Shown: piece by piece, positions 48,828 through 61,650 of the stretch
How the letters are laid out: the number at the start of each line of letters is the position of its first letter
Position numbering within the stretch: position 1 is the stretch's first letter
NCBI GenBank assembly: GCA_030549775.1
Contig: CM060181.1
Location: 1,984,001 to 2,048,000, forward strand
Length of the DNA stretch: 64,000 nt
Reading direction: 5' to 3'
Source of the DNA: Tamarix chinensis
Taxonomy: Eukaryota > Streptophyta > Magnoliopsida > Caryophyllales > Tamaricaceae
Notes under the pieces: model-generated
The model's input: only the letters and a program-made list of their open reading frames with translations
Database searches by the model: none
Told to the model about the DNA's origin: nothing
Translations under genes and position numbers: made by a program

Positions 48828-49128
48828 ATTTTTAATATTCTTGAGAAGCTTTCTTATTTACTTTATTATATTTCCTCCATCTTTGCAACATTTTCATAAT
48901 CTCTTGGAACGTTTGTTGAAACTCTTTATTAATCTTTATGGATGATTGTTGAAGAATATCTATGTTGATTCTTGAATAAATCTTGAATCAATATCACCTC
49001 TTGCATTGTTAAAGTTCTTGAAAGATATTCAAATATGCGCTATGATACCATTGATGTGTAGTAGAAGTGACAGTTTGGTGAATGAGTGGTTTTAGGAACA
49101 ATAGATATGAATATGAATAACAAACACT

Positions 49129-49735
49129 CACAAATGAATCTGAATTAAACTTAAATAAAAAATAATTGATATGTTTTGAAATTATCACTCACACAAATAT
49201 GTTAAAATAAAAAGAATTATAGTTTATGACTCATACAGATAACATAAAACGTAGAACAACAACACTCACATAGGTGTTCAATGATAGAAAAACTCAATTC
49301 ATTAATTTCACTCAACTATGATAAGAAATGCTAATCACACATGATTTATATAGATATATTGCACCTCTTCAATTTGAATCCTCTAGCGCATAAGATAAAT
49401 CACACTCTAAAAGAGTAAAATATATCCTTTCAAACATTCACAAACGACTCTTAATTAAACTTACACAAAAAATAATTAAGAGGGTTTCTAAACTATGACT
49501 CACACAAATATGATAAAATAGAGAGGATTATAGTTTATGACTCATACAGATAACATAAAACGTAGAACAACAACACTCACATAAGTGTTCAACAAGATAA
49601 AAACTCAATTCATTAAATTCGCTCAAATATGACGAGCAATACTAATTACACATGATTTATATAGATATATTACACCTCTTCAATTTGAATCTTCTAGCAA
49701 ACAAGATAATTCACACTCTAAAAGATCAAACTATA
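49129..49735. repeat. About 300-bp tandem duplication inside the 5' LTR of the short element
   Basis: ACTCACAAATG...AAAGAGTAAAATATATCC (49129-49433) is followed by a second version (49434-49735) sharing GACTCATACAGATAACATA, AACGTAGAACAACAACACTC and CATGATTTATATAGATATAT. The other LTR has a single copy. Confidence 0.8.
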
Positions 49736-50032
49736 TCTAATCTCAACTAATATCTTAACAAACTACTTAATCATTAAGTAAACAAATCATATACTGACTT
49801 ATTAATCCTTAATAAATAAGTACTATTCATGGTTTTGTTCATGAAACTAATAACTCATGAATAGTCATAAAATAAAATCATACTAAACTTCATCTTATCT
49901 TAACAACCTATAATAAGATAATTCACATTATAAGATAAATTAACTTAATAACTAAGAAAATAACAATTAAATAACTAAATATTTCTTGATAACCCCACCT
50001 TAAGGCATAGTATCCTCTTATAGGGTATATCA

Positions 50033-52164
50033 AGACGAATAATTTCCATTGATAATTGGGAATTACAACTTAGCTCATTGTTAAAGGTGGTTTTCCAGTT
50101 TTTACAACATTTTGCCAAATCTCCCATTCAATGAAAAATTATAAGTCTACTAATATATTATTTTTAGATATCTCAATATTATTTTAGGAAAAAGTGTAGT
50201 AAATTATCAAAAATTTTAAACACCCAAACATAAATTATTGGTGCTTAAGCAAGTGTAGTTGTGCTTATCAAGTGTATGTGGCTATTAACATAATGGTTTG
50301 TATGACCACCCAAATCTCAAACCATTCTCTCTTTTGTGTAGTGGAATGACTCAATTGCTTCATATTCATAATACATGAATTAACTATTGTAATTCAGACT
50401 AAATAGTGCAAGATAATTATTTTTGAAGTCATTTGTTCTATTATGATGTTAATTTTATTGATTAGAATATTATTATAAGTTTTACTCTAAATACTTTTGA
50501 CGTATAATTCTTTAACAAATTATCTTCAATTATAATTATATTATCAAGGCTACCATGTGTTATTTTTTAATAATTTCCTTACTAAAGATAACCATGAAGG
50601 TAAATTTCATCAATTTCTTTGGCACGTCCTTAATAAATTAAATTGCAACATCAAATTTTAGTTTAAATGTATGAGGATTATGAATTTTCTTATAGTTTCT
50701 TCTATTATGTCTTTTCAAAGAAATATATAGCTCAGTATTTTATTTGTAAGAGAAGGAATACTCATTTATGTGGGAGTAACTTAATTTAATTAAAGGAAAT
50801 TTTTTACTAGTATGTAATTATTTTCTTTGATATTTATGAGTATTAAATCTCTTTATAAACTTATTAATTTATAGTATTATTTTTCGCATATAATTAAATC
50901 ATTAAATGCTAAATATAACTATATTTTAAATATATTCATACATCACTCTTGCAATAATCTAGTGCCTCTCAAATATCAATTAAAATATTAGCATCTATCT
51001 ATCAATATATTTTTAGGGTATAAATATTATTCAATTAGATAGCAATCTAGTGCCAGGTGGTCAATAGTTCAACGACAAGCGATAATCCAATGGTAGCTCC
51101 GAAAAGTGGCTGCAAGCATATTAATAAATTAAGATAACTAAAATCTGAAATGAATCAAATAAAATGTTTAAAACAAGCATAACCTTAACTATCTATAATT
51201 AAAAATAACTTATATATTTTATAAAATAATAAAATTGATTTTTAAAAGAAAGAATATTATTCAGTTTATATAGAGAGTTACGTTATTCTAGAATTTTGAA
51301 CTAATTACTAGAATAATCAAATTTAGTTTTACAAACACCAAAAGCCTTTAGCCATAAAAGTAACCAAAAAAATACTTTTTTTTAAATAGAGTTATAGTCA
51401 TCAAAAACACATCTGATGATCAAGCATGTTTCATTAAAACCACTGTATGTTCTTCCAACTTTAAATGTCAAAGCATGCGAGAATCTAAGGTAACACGCTT
51501 GATCGTTCTGTCTGTTATCTTAAAAGTAAGTTATTTGACTACACACCCTTTCACTACACGCCTAATAATCATACATGTTTCTTTTATCACTAACCTCCCA
51601 CACAACCCTATCTTTCTCACTTTCCGCCTTCCTTCCTCTTTAGGCAAAGCTCCATCGTCTCCATTTTTCTACAATTCCTTATCTCTCCTCTTCAATTTTT
51701 ATCTTCTTTCTTATAGTTAAATATTTGTTTTGCCTACATTATTTCCTATTTTATACCAATTTTTGTTATTTCTCAATTTACATCTCAAATATCACGTATG
51801 TTTATATTTTTATCTTATTTTCTTAATAATTATAATATGTGTTATACTTTGTTAGATATGTATATAATTATGTTATAGTATATAGATTATGTTAGATCAT
51901 AATATGTGATTATGTTGTTAGATATGTTATAATATATATATTCTTTGGTAGTTGGCATGATATAATATATATATATATATTCTTAATGTTGTATGTTATA
52001 TATAATTGTACTAGAATTGTTCTCTAATTTAGATGTATATTTAATGTGCTAAAATTGTGCTAGACTAAATTTAATTATTTTAGGTTATGATTTTTGTTTA
52101 GAACTAACCTTTATTGTTGGTGATAACTACATCTAAATGTTTGCATTTGTAAAAATTTAAAATT
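50033..52164. other. Intergenic, no gene recognised
   Basis: AT-rich sequence without supportable coding regions. The frame at 51475-51720 is Ser/Phe/Leu-rich low-complexity translation. Short AT microsatellites occur near 51940-51985. Confidence 0.4.
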
Positions 52165-52626
52165 ATGTTGTTAAGATGTACATGTGTTGGACACTGTCAT
52201 GTAAAAACATTATTGAATATGACTGATAAGAGGATTAATTGTGATCAATATTTTATGTCTTCCAAAATTATAAATTCACAAAATATACAAATATGTTATT
52301 TTTATGTTTTAATAGGATTTGTAAAATTTAAGTCATTTTATATTGGAATGGTAAACAAATATATGAGTTTAGGGAACTTATATTTGAAGGAAACTCTGAT
52401 ATTGCCTACTACTTTTAGCGAGTTTATGAATATAGCATCTCTATGGACAAATTATATCAAGGACACATACTCATTTAAAATATTTGGGATATATTCCAAT
52501 GAGATAATGAGGGGAAGTCATGACATTTCAATAGATAGTGATAGGTTATTAAAAATGTTGATAAACTCAACAAAGTTAAGGGATTTTGTGCAAATGTTTA
52601 TAGAGATCAACCGTCGAGGGCTTCAA
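52165..52626 (+). pseudogene. Unidentified open frame cut by LTR A (possible MULE transposase N-terminus)
   Basis: The frame runs 154 codons before entering LTR A at 52627, where it ends within six codons, so any gene here is truncated. Its second half, SLWTNYIKDTYSFKIFGIYSNEIMRGSHDISIDSDRLLKM followed by DFVQMFIEI, has the spacing of the N-terminal part of Mutator-like transposases (large hydrophobic run, then SD-D-L-M, then v-iyie). The match is impressionistic. No start-codon context or upstream domain supports a host gene. Confidence 0.3.
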
Positions 52627-55600
52627 TGTAATACCCCAAAATTTTAAAACCTAAACTTTAATAATTAATCCTTATTTGGGGATAATTTAAATTTTAAAAT
52701 ATTAATTTAATTATTTTGTGGACTTTTGGTTTATAAAATGTATATAATTATTAAATAATTATTTAATAAATTAAAATAAATATTTTTTAATTTTATCATA
52801 CTCTTTTATTTAAAAAAATTTTAAACCCATATTTTACTAAAATTATCTTCTTAAATTAATTCCTTAAATATTAAATAAATTAATTTATCCATATAAATAA
52901 TTAAATAACCTAATTCTAAAAAAAAATATTTATTTTCCCCTTTTTCCTTCCTTTTTCCTTTTTCTTCTTTTCTTCCTCCTTTGGGACACCCACCCCTCTT
53001 CTTTCTTCCCCTTCCTCCATTAGGCCGCTGAGCCCCTCCTCTTCCTTCTCCCCATTTAGCCCATCCAGCCTTTCCCCCCTTTTTGCTTTTTCTTCCTTCT
53101 TTCCTCTCCAGTTGGGCTAGCCCAACTGCCCATTCCTTCCTCCTTCTCCCTCACACGTAGGTCATCCCGTCTCCCTCCTTTTATCCCAGCCTGACTGGTC
53201 TACTCCCCTTTCTTCTTCATCTTCTTCCTTTGCCCCTTCATCGAACCAAACAAACCCCCTTGTATGTACCTGCTTGTAGCCTTCCCCTATGCACCTACCA
53301 TTACAGCCTGCCCTCTCGCTCTCTCTCCCATCCATTTCCTTTCCATTTTGAGCCAAGTGTACCCCTGCATAACCTCCCCTGCATGTCTTCCTTTCCCCCT
53401 CTTTATCTTTTCCTTCCTACCACCCTGCACCCCCAACCCCCTACAACCTGTAGCCACCTTACCCGACCATGCTAGCCCTCTGTTCCCTCTTCCTTTTCTT
53501 CTCCTTATTTCCTTCTCCTCTGCCCTATCTTCTTCCCCCTCGAGCCTCCCCTTCTCCCCTGTCATGCCTCCTTTTTCTCCCTTCTTCCTTTCTTCTTCTT
53601 CTCCCCTATTTTTGCTTCGCCAACCTCAACCACCGCCTCTATCGCCCAACCAACAACCACACCAACCCCCTAGCCTCCCCTACTTCCTCCCTACACCACC
53701 CAATAGCCACCACTTTCCCTTTGCAGCCACCCTTCCCTTCCTTTCTCTTTTTCTCCTTCTCAACCTCCACCCTATACCACCACCTTATGCAACCGTCTCC
53801 CCTCTTCCATCGCCGCCAAAGCCACCCCTCAACCCCCTAACACCTCCTCTACCACCTCCCTACCTCAACCGACCGAGATCTCCCTTGTAGCCCCCTCCTT
53901 TTTTTCCTTCTTTTTCCTTACTTCTTCTTCTTCTCCCTTCCTTCACACCATCTTTCCAACCCCTATCGGCGCCGTCTCCACTACCGATCACCACCTACAC
54001 TCTACCACCCTCCTTGCAGCCAGCCACCACCCTCACTCCCCTCCACATGCCCTTAACTAAAGCTCTCAAACCCTTACCTTAACCAACCTTTTCCCCTTCC
54101 TCCAACTTCCTTCTTCCCTCATATTTCCCCTATTTTTGTGCATGCAACTCACGTTACATGCTTGCTGCATATTTTGAGTTGCTTAACCAATTTTTAAGGT
54201 ATAAATATAGTTAGCATTTATATGTATTTACTAAGCTTTTTGATAAAAGTTTATCCTTTTAATTTTCTACTACTAATATGCTAGTTTTGATATTATTTCT
54301 AGGTACAAATTTTTACTAACCAAAGCTTAAAATTTTAACCGGGGTACCGGTAAAGTTTAGTTAGTGATGAAAATAAGGTAATCATTATACCCTACTAAAA
54401 TGTGTGGATATACGTATGCTAGCACATTAGGATTTTGAATATGTTTGTGTGCATATTATGTGATGTTAAGTATATCATGATTTGTAGCATATTTTGGAAG
54501 TCAGAATGAAAATCATGCTATAATGTGTCATGTGTAGAAATGATGGTTAAGAAAGGAGCCTTGTTGTTAATTATAATGTTAGATGTATGTATATGTCATG
54601 ATAAGAAAATATTGTCATTTGTAGTAGAGATAATATTCATATGAGCCCTAAGGGCATTTTAGTAATTTTACTTGTACAAAGAGTGTGGCCTAAGTAAGCG
54701 GGTACGGTAGGTGATAATGGGTATTAATTATAAATAATAATGGTTGGTGGTGTAGCTGATGCATATGGACCATGGGTGTTAATGTTTTATATGGTAAGAG
54801 TATTTAGTAAATTTCGGCATAAAAGGGGCAACTTGGTAATTTAATGAGTAGAAAGGATAATATGGTAATTTAATAAGGAAGAAAGGGTATTTTGGTAATT
54901 TGGCATGAAAAAGGGGTAACTTGGTAATTTTATAAACATAAGGGGCAATATGGTAAATTAATAAGTAAGAAGGGTATTTTGGTAATTGTGGCATAAAAAA
55001 GGATAACTTGGTAATTTTATGAATAAAAGGAGCAAAATGGTAATATAGTAAATAGGAGGGGTATTTTTATAATTTGGTATGAAAGAGGGGTAACTTGGTA
55101 ATTATACAAGTATGAGGGGTAGTTTGGTAACTTAACAAGTATTAGGGGTCAAGTTGGTAATTTAATATGTATGAAGGATATTTTGGTAATTATACAAGTA
55201 TGAAGGGCAATTTGGTAATCTGGTAAAAAAAAAGGAGTAACTTGGTAACTTTACAAACAAAAGGGGTATTTTAGTAATTTTATAAGTATGAAGGGTTAAA
55301 TTGGTAAGTTTTATATAATATGGCAATGGATTTAATAAGCCTCCATAATAAGATATAAGGGATATTAAATAATAGAATAAGGGTTTATGGTCTTAGTATC
55401 ACTTGTTTAAGTATAACCATGCATATTATAAGGATAAGGGTATTTTAGTAAATTGGTGAATATCATAAGGATAATGTATGGTATAGGGTTGAAGGGGTAA
55501 TTAAGGGTATGATATAATGTTTATTTCGTAATCATGTAAGAGGTGCCTTAGTTGTTAATTGTGTATGGAAATGTGTGCTGGATGTGCTAGAAGTACATGT

Positions 55601-56059
55601 TAGGGTTTATACGTTTAAAGATCCATTTGTATAAGTATTTGATTCTATGACCAGTATTATAATTATGATATGATAACCTATTATGGCATATGACTAAATG
55701 GAAATGAAGTATATGATGAAAATAGATGATAAAGGGAAGCCTTAGCCTTAGGGGCATTTTGGTCACTTTAACCTAAGGTGCCGAAGTATAAGAATTAGAA
55801 TCTAGGATGACCTCAGTGGACTATTTAAGTTAATATGGATAATAATATGAATAAGGATAACTTAATAATAACGGAAACAAATGAAAACGATTAAGTTTGT
55901 GATTGATGTGCTTCTCATGGTAGCCATAATTAAGACACTAATAATTAAAGTAGAAGACCTCGAGATCAGAAATTGTGGCTCTTTAGGGGTCGCTACCCTA
56001 AAGACGTGGTTTAGCCCACGATTATTCTGAATTTTGCTGGTATGCCTTAGTGCCCCAGC
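52627..56059 (+). mobile_element. Long LTR A (TGTAAYACCCC family), cut by LTR B
   Basis: Starts TGTAATACCCC at 52627. It has an AT-rich leader, a very pyrimidine-rich zone (52940-54120), a GGTAATTT-type repeat tract (54780-55310) and a block with AAGACCTCGAGATC, ACCCTAAAGACG and GGTTTAGCCCACG (55944-56059) that matches 60984-61100 of copy C. It is interrupted at 56060 by LTR B, and its remainder must lie beyond the window. The left flank is TTCAA. The long frames of the pyrimidine-rich zone are Pro/Ser/Leu-rich by composition and are not genes. Confidence 0.85.
54780..55310 (+). repeat. GGTAATTT-type tandem repeat tract in LTR A
   Basis: About sixteen units of roughly 30-36 bp of the form AAGGGGTAACTTGGTAATTT, with TATTTTGGTAAT and CAATATGGTAAT variants. 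The same GGTATTTTAGTAATTT word occurs singly near 60027 in copy C, so the tract is an expansion of an ancestral word. Confidence 0.85.
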
Positions 56060-56135
56060 TGTAACACCCCAAAATTTACTACCGAATTTTTTTTTCAGTG
56101 GAAGTTTAAAACCAAAATACTGAGTGTTACCGCCG

Positions 56136-56180
56136 TAATTGATGTAAGTCTGGCTTACCATACCATCCTCACATCAATCA
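56136..56180 (-). other. LTR 3'-proximal hairpin, copy B
   Basis: ATTGATGT and ACATCAAT pair perfectly over 8 bp, with partial extension on both sides, around a loop of about 25 bases containing AAGTCTGG as in copy C. It is followed by AAGGCTAA. The arm sequence is unrelated to those in C and E. Confidence 0.6.
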
Positions 56181-56677
56181 CAAGGCTAACGGTTACAAGT
56201 AAAACAAGGTAAGTAGACATAAGAGAACTTTAGAATGTAAATAAGAGTTTGGAGGTTATCTCCGAGTACAATATCCAAAAAATACAAACAAAAGGGATAC
56301 CATGGACCGAAGAGTCCAAAAAGGGTATCCGGGTAACATAACATCCGGATAACATGACTCTTCGCCCAACACCTAGTACAGATAGAGGTCACTCTTCCCT
56401 ATACAATATATCAAAGGCAGCAAAATCATCAACTGGGTCCTCAAAGACCTGCAAAAAACCATCAGGGTCTTCTGCTCGTGGAAATGAGCAGCACCCATAA
56501 AAAGGATGATCAATACGCTACGTACTGAGTAAGGTAACAATACAGTCAAACAAGGAACACATAAGTACATGCATTCACAGTAGGAAGTAGTATACATGCG
56601 AGGTACAGGATTCGATACATCGTATTACGATAAAATAACATGATCCAATATTTTATTCACGTTGAGTTCAGGGACCC

Positions 56678-57130
56678 CCACTATTCTTAAACCGGTGGAA
56701 CGGTCTTAAGCACCTCTCAGGGACAACACACCCGAGCCACTATTATCGTTCGGTGGAACATACCCTACACCTCTCAAGACAAAATGCTCCTGAGCCACTA
56801 TTCTTAACTGATGGAACGGTTTGAATCACCTCTCAGGGACAACACACCTGAGCCACTATTATCGTCCGGTGGAACGAACCCTACTCCTAGTCTTGACTCG
56901 CGTAATCTTCCACTTTAAATTATTAGTGTCTTATTCATTACTTATCTCATATCATATTCTTATTCACATTGAGTATAGGGCCCCACTATTCTTAATCCGG
57001 TAGAACAGACTGAAGCACCTCTCAGGGACAGGACACTTGAGCCACTATTATCGTCTGGTGGAACGGACCCAACACCTCTCAAGGCAAAATGCTCCTGAGC
57101 CACTATTATCGTCCGGTGAAACTTACCCAT
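56678..57130 (-). repeat. 58-bp tandem repeat in LTR B
   Basis: Units start CCACTATT at 56678, 56737, 56795 and 56853 (spacing 59, 58 and 58), then resume from about 56982 after a break. Each has CCGGTGGAACGG-like words shared with the 45-bp unit of LTR E, then a palindrome such as CTCAGG/CCTGAG nine bases apart. Confidence 0.88.
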
Positions 57131-58213
57131 AGACACCTCGGGCTTACTCACGTGATCTTTCACTTTAAATGATTAGTATCATATTCATGATTTGTTTATG
57201 AGTACAACACATCATTAAGGTAAGCAAGACATTAACATATAGATAACAATGCCTTTCCTCACATACTGCAAGCTTATTTACCCTCAGAAATCCTAAGTTC
57301 ACATTTTAGGCATAACTTATCCTATATTAAATCATTTACCCACCATAATTAGTATATCCTCCTTAAATAATATTGTTATTAATATATCCGAAACCCAAAG
57401 TCTAACTCCCACATCTCGCTCATGCAATAATAGCTTGATATCAAAAGTTACTATTTACAAGATTCCCAAAACCCTAACTTCACATGTCATTCATAACTTT
57501 TCCCAAAAGGCTCATATAATTACCAAATTTAATATAAAACCCCAAAATATCAATATTAGCAACATATCAAAAATTTGTGGCCTAACTATAACATTTTACA
57601 CATGTGATAATGATATTATCGCTCTAATTCCCAAATTAGGCCATTCTCCCACCCAAAGAACCTGTGACATTCATAATCATGCCCAAACACTTCACATGAT
57701 ATTTATTAGCATACTATAATCCTTCTAACCTATTTTAAAATACCAAAATTTCCATATTAACTCATATTGACCAAAATACCCCTAAGGATAGCCGATAGCC
57801 CTTATTTTTACAAAAGCTTATATTTTCTGTATCATCATTTCCCACTTGTCATGCTTATTAGGCCCCTATTATTTTTCCACACATTCTACTCTCCCAAAAA
57901 AATTTCGGTATAGCGTAATAATATCATATCGGCACTACTTTTATCATTCATACTCTTTTCTAGCATATAATCCAAAATTATCATAACAGAACGTCAACAG
58001 CATGCATTTAACAACATAATAATGATAACATGATAATACACATAGCCATTCAAAAAAATTAACACAAGTCCCTAAACATCAACTAGTATCCTTATAGAAA
58101 AGGCTCCGGTCTTTAAGTACGCTTAGCCTATTCTGGCTCTTCCGATACCCCCAGTAATTTACCTAAGAAAGTTAGCAAAACTATAATTACCGACTTAATA
58201 TTTGATAGGTGAC

Positions 58214-58252
<39 letters not shown>

Positions 58253-58308
58253 GTAGTAGTAGTAGTAATAGTAATAATAATAGTAGTAGCAGTAGTAGTA
58301 GTAATGAT
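58214..58308. repeat. (TAA)n/(TAG)n microsatellite
   Basis: Compound trinucleotide run in LTR B; it makes a spurious poly-Leu frame on the minus strand. Confidence 0.92.
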
Positions 58309-58339
58309 AATATAGTTATTTTTGAATTTACCAAAACAC

Positions 58340-58342
<3 letters not shown>

Positions 58343-58392
<50 letters not shown>
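58343..58392. repeat. (TA)n microsatellite
   Basis: Fifty bases of TA in LTR B. Copy C has a shorter TA run in the mirror position near 59963-59987. Confidence 0.92.
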
Positions 58393-58395
<3 letters not shown>

Positions 58396-59963
58396 GCATA
58401 TATATACGCAGGAATTACGACACTTACGACTTAAAATACACACTCACACTGTAATACCCCGTTTTTCAAAACCATAATTATAAATTAATAATCGTATAAT
58501 TAATTATAATTATTATTTTAGGAGGTTTAATTTTAAAAGTGTTATTATTTTTCGTATTATTTCGATGATTTAATTATAAATTTAATTAGGTTAAAATTTT
58601 AATAGAAATTGGATCATTTAATTTAATTTTAGTTATACCCGTAAATCTTATTTTAAATTATTTTATTAATAATATTTTGATATGTAAACTAAAAATAATT
58701 TTCTAAGAATTATTTTTGATTATTACTCTTTCCGATTATTTTTAAAATCTATACTGATTCGGATAATTTTTCCTGAACTATTTTTATATTCAATATTTTA
58801 AGCTACCTAAATTAAATTTAAAACTAAATAAATAAACTCTTATTTGATGCTATTAATTTATCCCCTACTCTATCCTATATCGTATCTTAAATATGTTTCC
58901 CGAATATTTATATATCTCCCTTATATTCTGACAAATCCATCGTCTGTGCCCTATTTACATATGCACGCCTCATCTCTGCTTTTATACACTTATATACACG
59001 CTACTTACTTACATACTCTGCACATTATACACATATACACACGCACACGGCATCCTTCCCCGAGCCCCAACCAAACAAAGCCCTGTATACATTTTCGACA
59101 CCCAGCCTTCCCGTCCAGCACACCCAAACAAGTGCATATACATACGCACAACAGCCACCAACCAAATGAGCCCTTCTCCCTTTCTTTCTGCCTTCCTCGT
59201 CCAACAGCCCCGTCGCAGCCCGTCGCCCAGCTTCCTCCATCCCAACACCACCACACCCTTCCCTCTCCTCCTGCGCCTTTTGACCGCAGCCAACCCAGCT
59301 GCCACTCTCTGCTCCCCTCCATTTTTTCCACGCCCTAGCCACCAACCATCGCCAAACAGCCCCTTGCATGCACCTTCTCCCAGCCACTCCTCCACCGCCG
59401 CAACCCGTGTTTTTTTTATCTCCCAACCCAACGCAACGCACGACACCCAGCCCCAACCCACTAGTTCCTCTCAGCCCTCTCCTATTTTCTCTCGGCACCC
59501 ATTCCGTCACCATCATACTAGCTCACTTCTCCCCTGCGTCCATTTCCTAGCCGTCCCCGTCGCAGAACCCAGCCCAACCTTTGCACCACCACATCCCGAC
59601 TAACCAACACACCACTCTAGCCACCCAAACCCATTAACCCCCGACCACCTCGCAGCACCAACCCCGACCATCTCCTCCTCCCAACCTTCGACCATCGACC
59701 ATCGACCCCCTCTCTGCATGTCCAGCACAGTACCCCAACCAACCCTCGAGACCAGCCACCTGCTTGCACCATCCTGCCTGCCTCGGCCAACCACCACCCT
59801 CCAGTGTAACCTCCAGCCGCCCTGCACGGCCGGCCAACCACCACCTTTGCCCCCCTTTTTCTTTCCCTGCCCTGCTAGCCAACCCCTGCTGCCCTTCATT
59901 TCTTTCACGCGTGCATGGCTCACGCTGCTCATGCAGCGTGAATTGTGTGTATTTAAAAAAAAG

Positions 59964-59994
<31 letters not shown>

Positions 59995-61139
59995 AATATT
60001 GGTACCCATTTTAAGTGTAAGGGTATTTTAGTAATTTTTGAAAAATAAATATTTTTATAATATAATTATTATTTTACTTGATAGATATTAATTCAATAAT
60101 TTTGGTATTATTTTTAGGTACGAAAGGTTGATTGGCGGGATCCAATAAATTTAGTAGGATACCGCTATTTTTGTGTTTTTTCTGGAATTCACGTAACCGT
60201 TATACCTTACTAAAATTATAAATATTGCGTGATAGCACATTAGGGTTTTTGGTTGATGAAATATGTTAAGCATGATTTACTTTGATATAATTATGTGTTA
60301 ATTATCATTATTATGAAACACAAATAAAACAAGCATGTTATATGATATAAATTATGCCAGGTATGAAAGTATGTTTTAAAATGATTCTAATGACGGAAAA
60401 ATAATTTGCATGATAATCATGTATAAAATAATATGTTGAGCATGCTTAGATATAATTATGGATTAATTATTATGGACGTATGCCCTAGGGGCAATTTATT
60501 CATTTTTGTGTATCATGGTATTTGTCTTGAAAATCATGTATAATATGTATTAGCTAGTGTTGAGTATGTGAGTATGTTTTTTGATGGATTAAAGGTGTGG
60601 AAAAGGATTTTATGTGTAAAATTATGTATAAGGGCAAAATGGTCATTTGACATATCTGATAATTTAAATTGTGTAATGAGTAATTTATTTATGGTGTTTT
60701 AACCTTTTCATGGCAAATGAATAAATCAAAATGGAATTTGTATTTAAATAGATGATAATCTGAAAATGTTAGTCTTTAGGGTATTTTGGTCTTTTTCGGC
60801 CTAATGTATCCAGATGTGAATAATTAATCCTAAGATGGCCTTAGTATATTTTAATGTTGGCTTCAAACTTAACCTTTATTATTGTTGTCTCGAATGATTG
60901 GAAATAAGTAAGAGCGGTTAAGTATGAGAATTGAATTTATTTGTATTCTATGTGATTTCGTGGTCACCTTAATAAAATACTAATATTTAAAGTGAAAGAC
61001 CTCGAGATCGGAAATGGTGGCTCCTAAGGTTCGCTACCCTAAGGATGTGGTTTAGCCCACGGTTGATATGGATTTTTGCTGGTGTGCCTTAGTGCCCCAT
61101 TCATGCCCTACATCTTACTCTATTTTGTTATGTGGATTA

Positions 61140-61650
61140 ATAGAGGGTATGTATACTTATGGATTAGGTGTCCTTGTCGGTAGGGTACTGTGCTACCTTC
61201 GTGTACCAGTGCAACCAGGGTACATTTGCGTCCTTGGATTGATAGTCGGTAGGATACTATGTCGCCTTGTTGCGCCGGTATGACTGGAGTACCTTTATGT
61301 CTCCAGGTTGATTGATCTCCCCTCGAGAAAGTAAATAAAAATGGAAATGATATGATTTGATGGAAATAATGATTATCGGATTATTGGATTATTTGGTAGC
61401 AGCCTTCGTGCCTACCTATGGTTTTAGTAGCAGTCTTCGTGCCTACTTGAGGTTTCGGTAGCAGCCTTCGTGCCTACTTGAGGTTTTCTATGGTTCGGTA
61501 GTAGCCTTCGTGCCTACCTGAGGTTTTTTGTGTTTTCGGTAGTAGCCTTCGTGCCTACCTGTGGTTTTTTGTGGTTTCGGTAGCAGCCTTTGTGCCTACC
61601 TGTGGATTTGGTAGCGGCCTTCGTGGCTACCTGTGTTGGTTTTATGTCTG
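61140..61650 (+). repeat. Hairpin-type tandem repeats in LTR C
   Basis: Two diverged units of about 85-90 bp starting GTCGGTAGG (near 61157 and 61248) are followed from 61395 by about eight units of about 31 bp, GGTAGCAGCCTTCGTGCCTACC plus a TGTGG/TGAGG spacer. Arms are GGTAG/CTACC in most, AGTAG/CTACT in unit 2 and GGTAGC/GCTACC in the last. Confidence 0.9.

Larger units (their letters stand above)
47502..50032 (-). mobile_element. Short non-autonomous LTR retrotransposon
   Basis: Direct repeats at about 47502-48172 and 49055-50032 flank only about 880 bp. Near the high-coordinate LTR, 49039-50 reads GCTATGATACCA, the complement of TGGTATCATAGC, matching 11 of 12 bases of the initiator-tRNA-Met primer site. 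TTCCTTTTCT at 48174-48183 is a polypurine tract on the minus strand. Both LTRs start TGATAT or similar and end near CACA in the minus direction. Flanks AGATG and AGACG are a 4-of-5 target duplication. The interior has lost protease, RT and integrase. Confidence 0.78.

Noticed and set aside
53264..53890. 208-residue frame, the longest open frame in the right part of the window, with overlapping frames on both strands
   Set aside because: It lies in the pyrimidine-rich zone of LTR A. The translation is Pro/Ser/Leu/Phe low complexity and several frames are open at once, as expected from composition.
58128..58334. Poly-Leu frame, and likewise the poly-Ile frame at 34896-35084
   Set aside because: Both are translations of trinucleotide microsatellites (TAG/TAA repeats) inside LTRs.
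59005..59996. Several overlapping frames of 90-163 residues on both strands
   Set aside because: C-rich zone of solo LTR C. The frames are open on both strands because TAA/TAG/TGA are rare in such DNA; no domain or conserved motif is visible.
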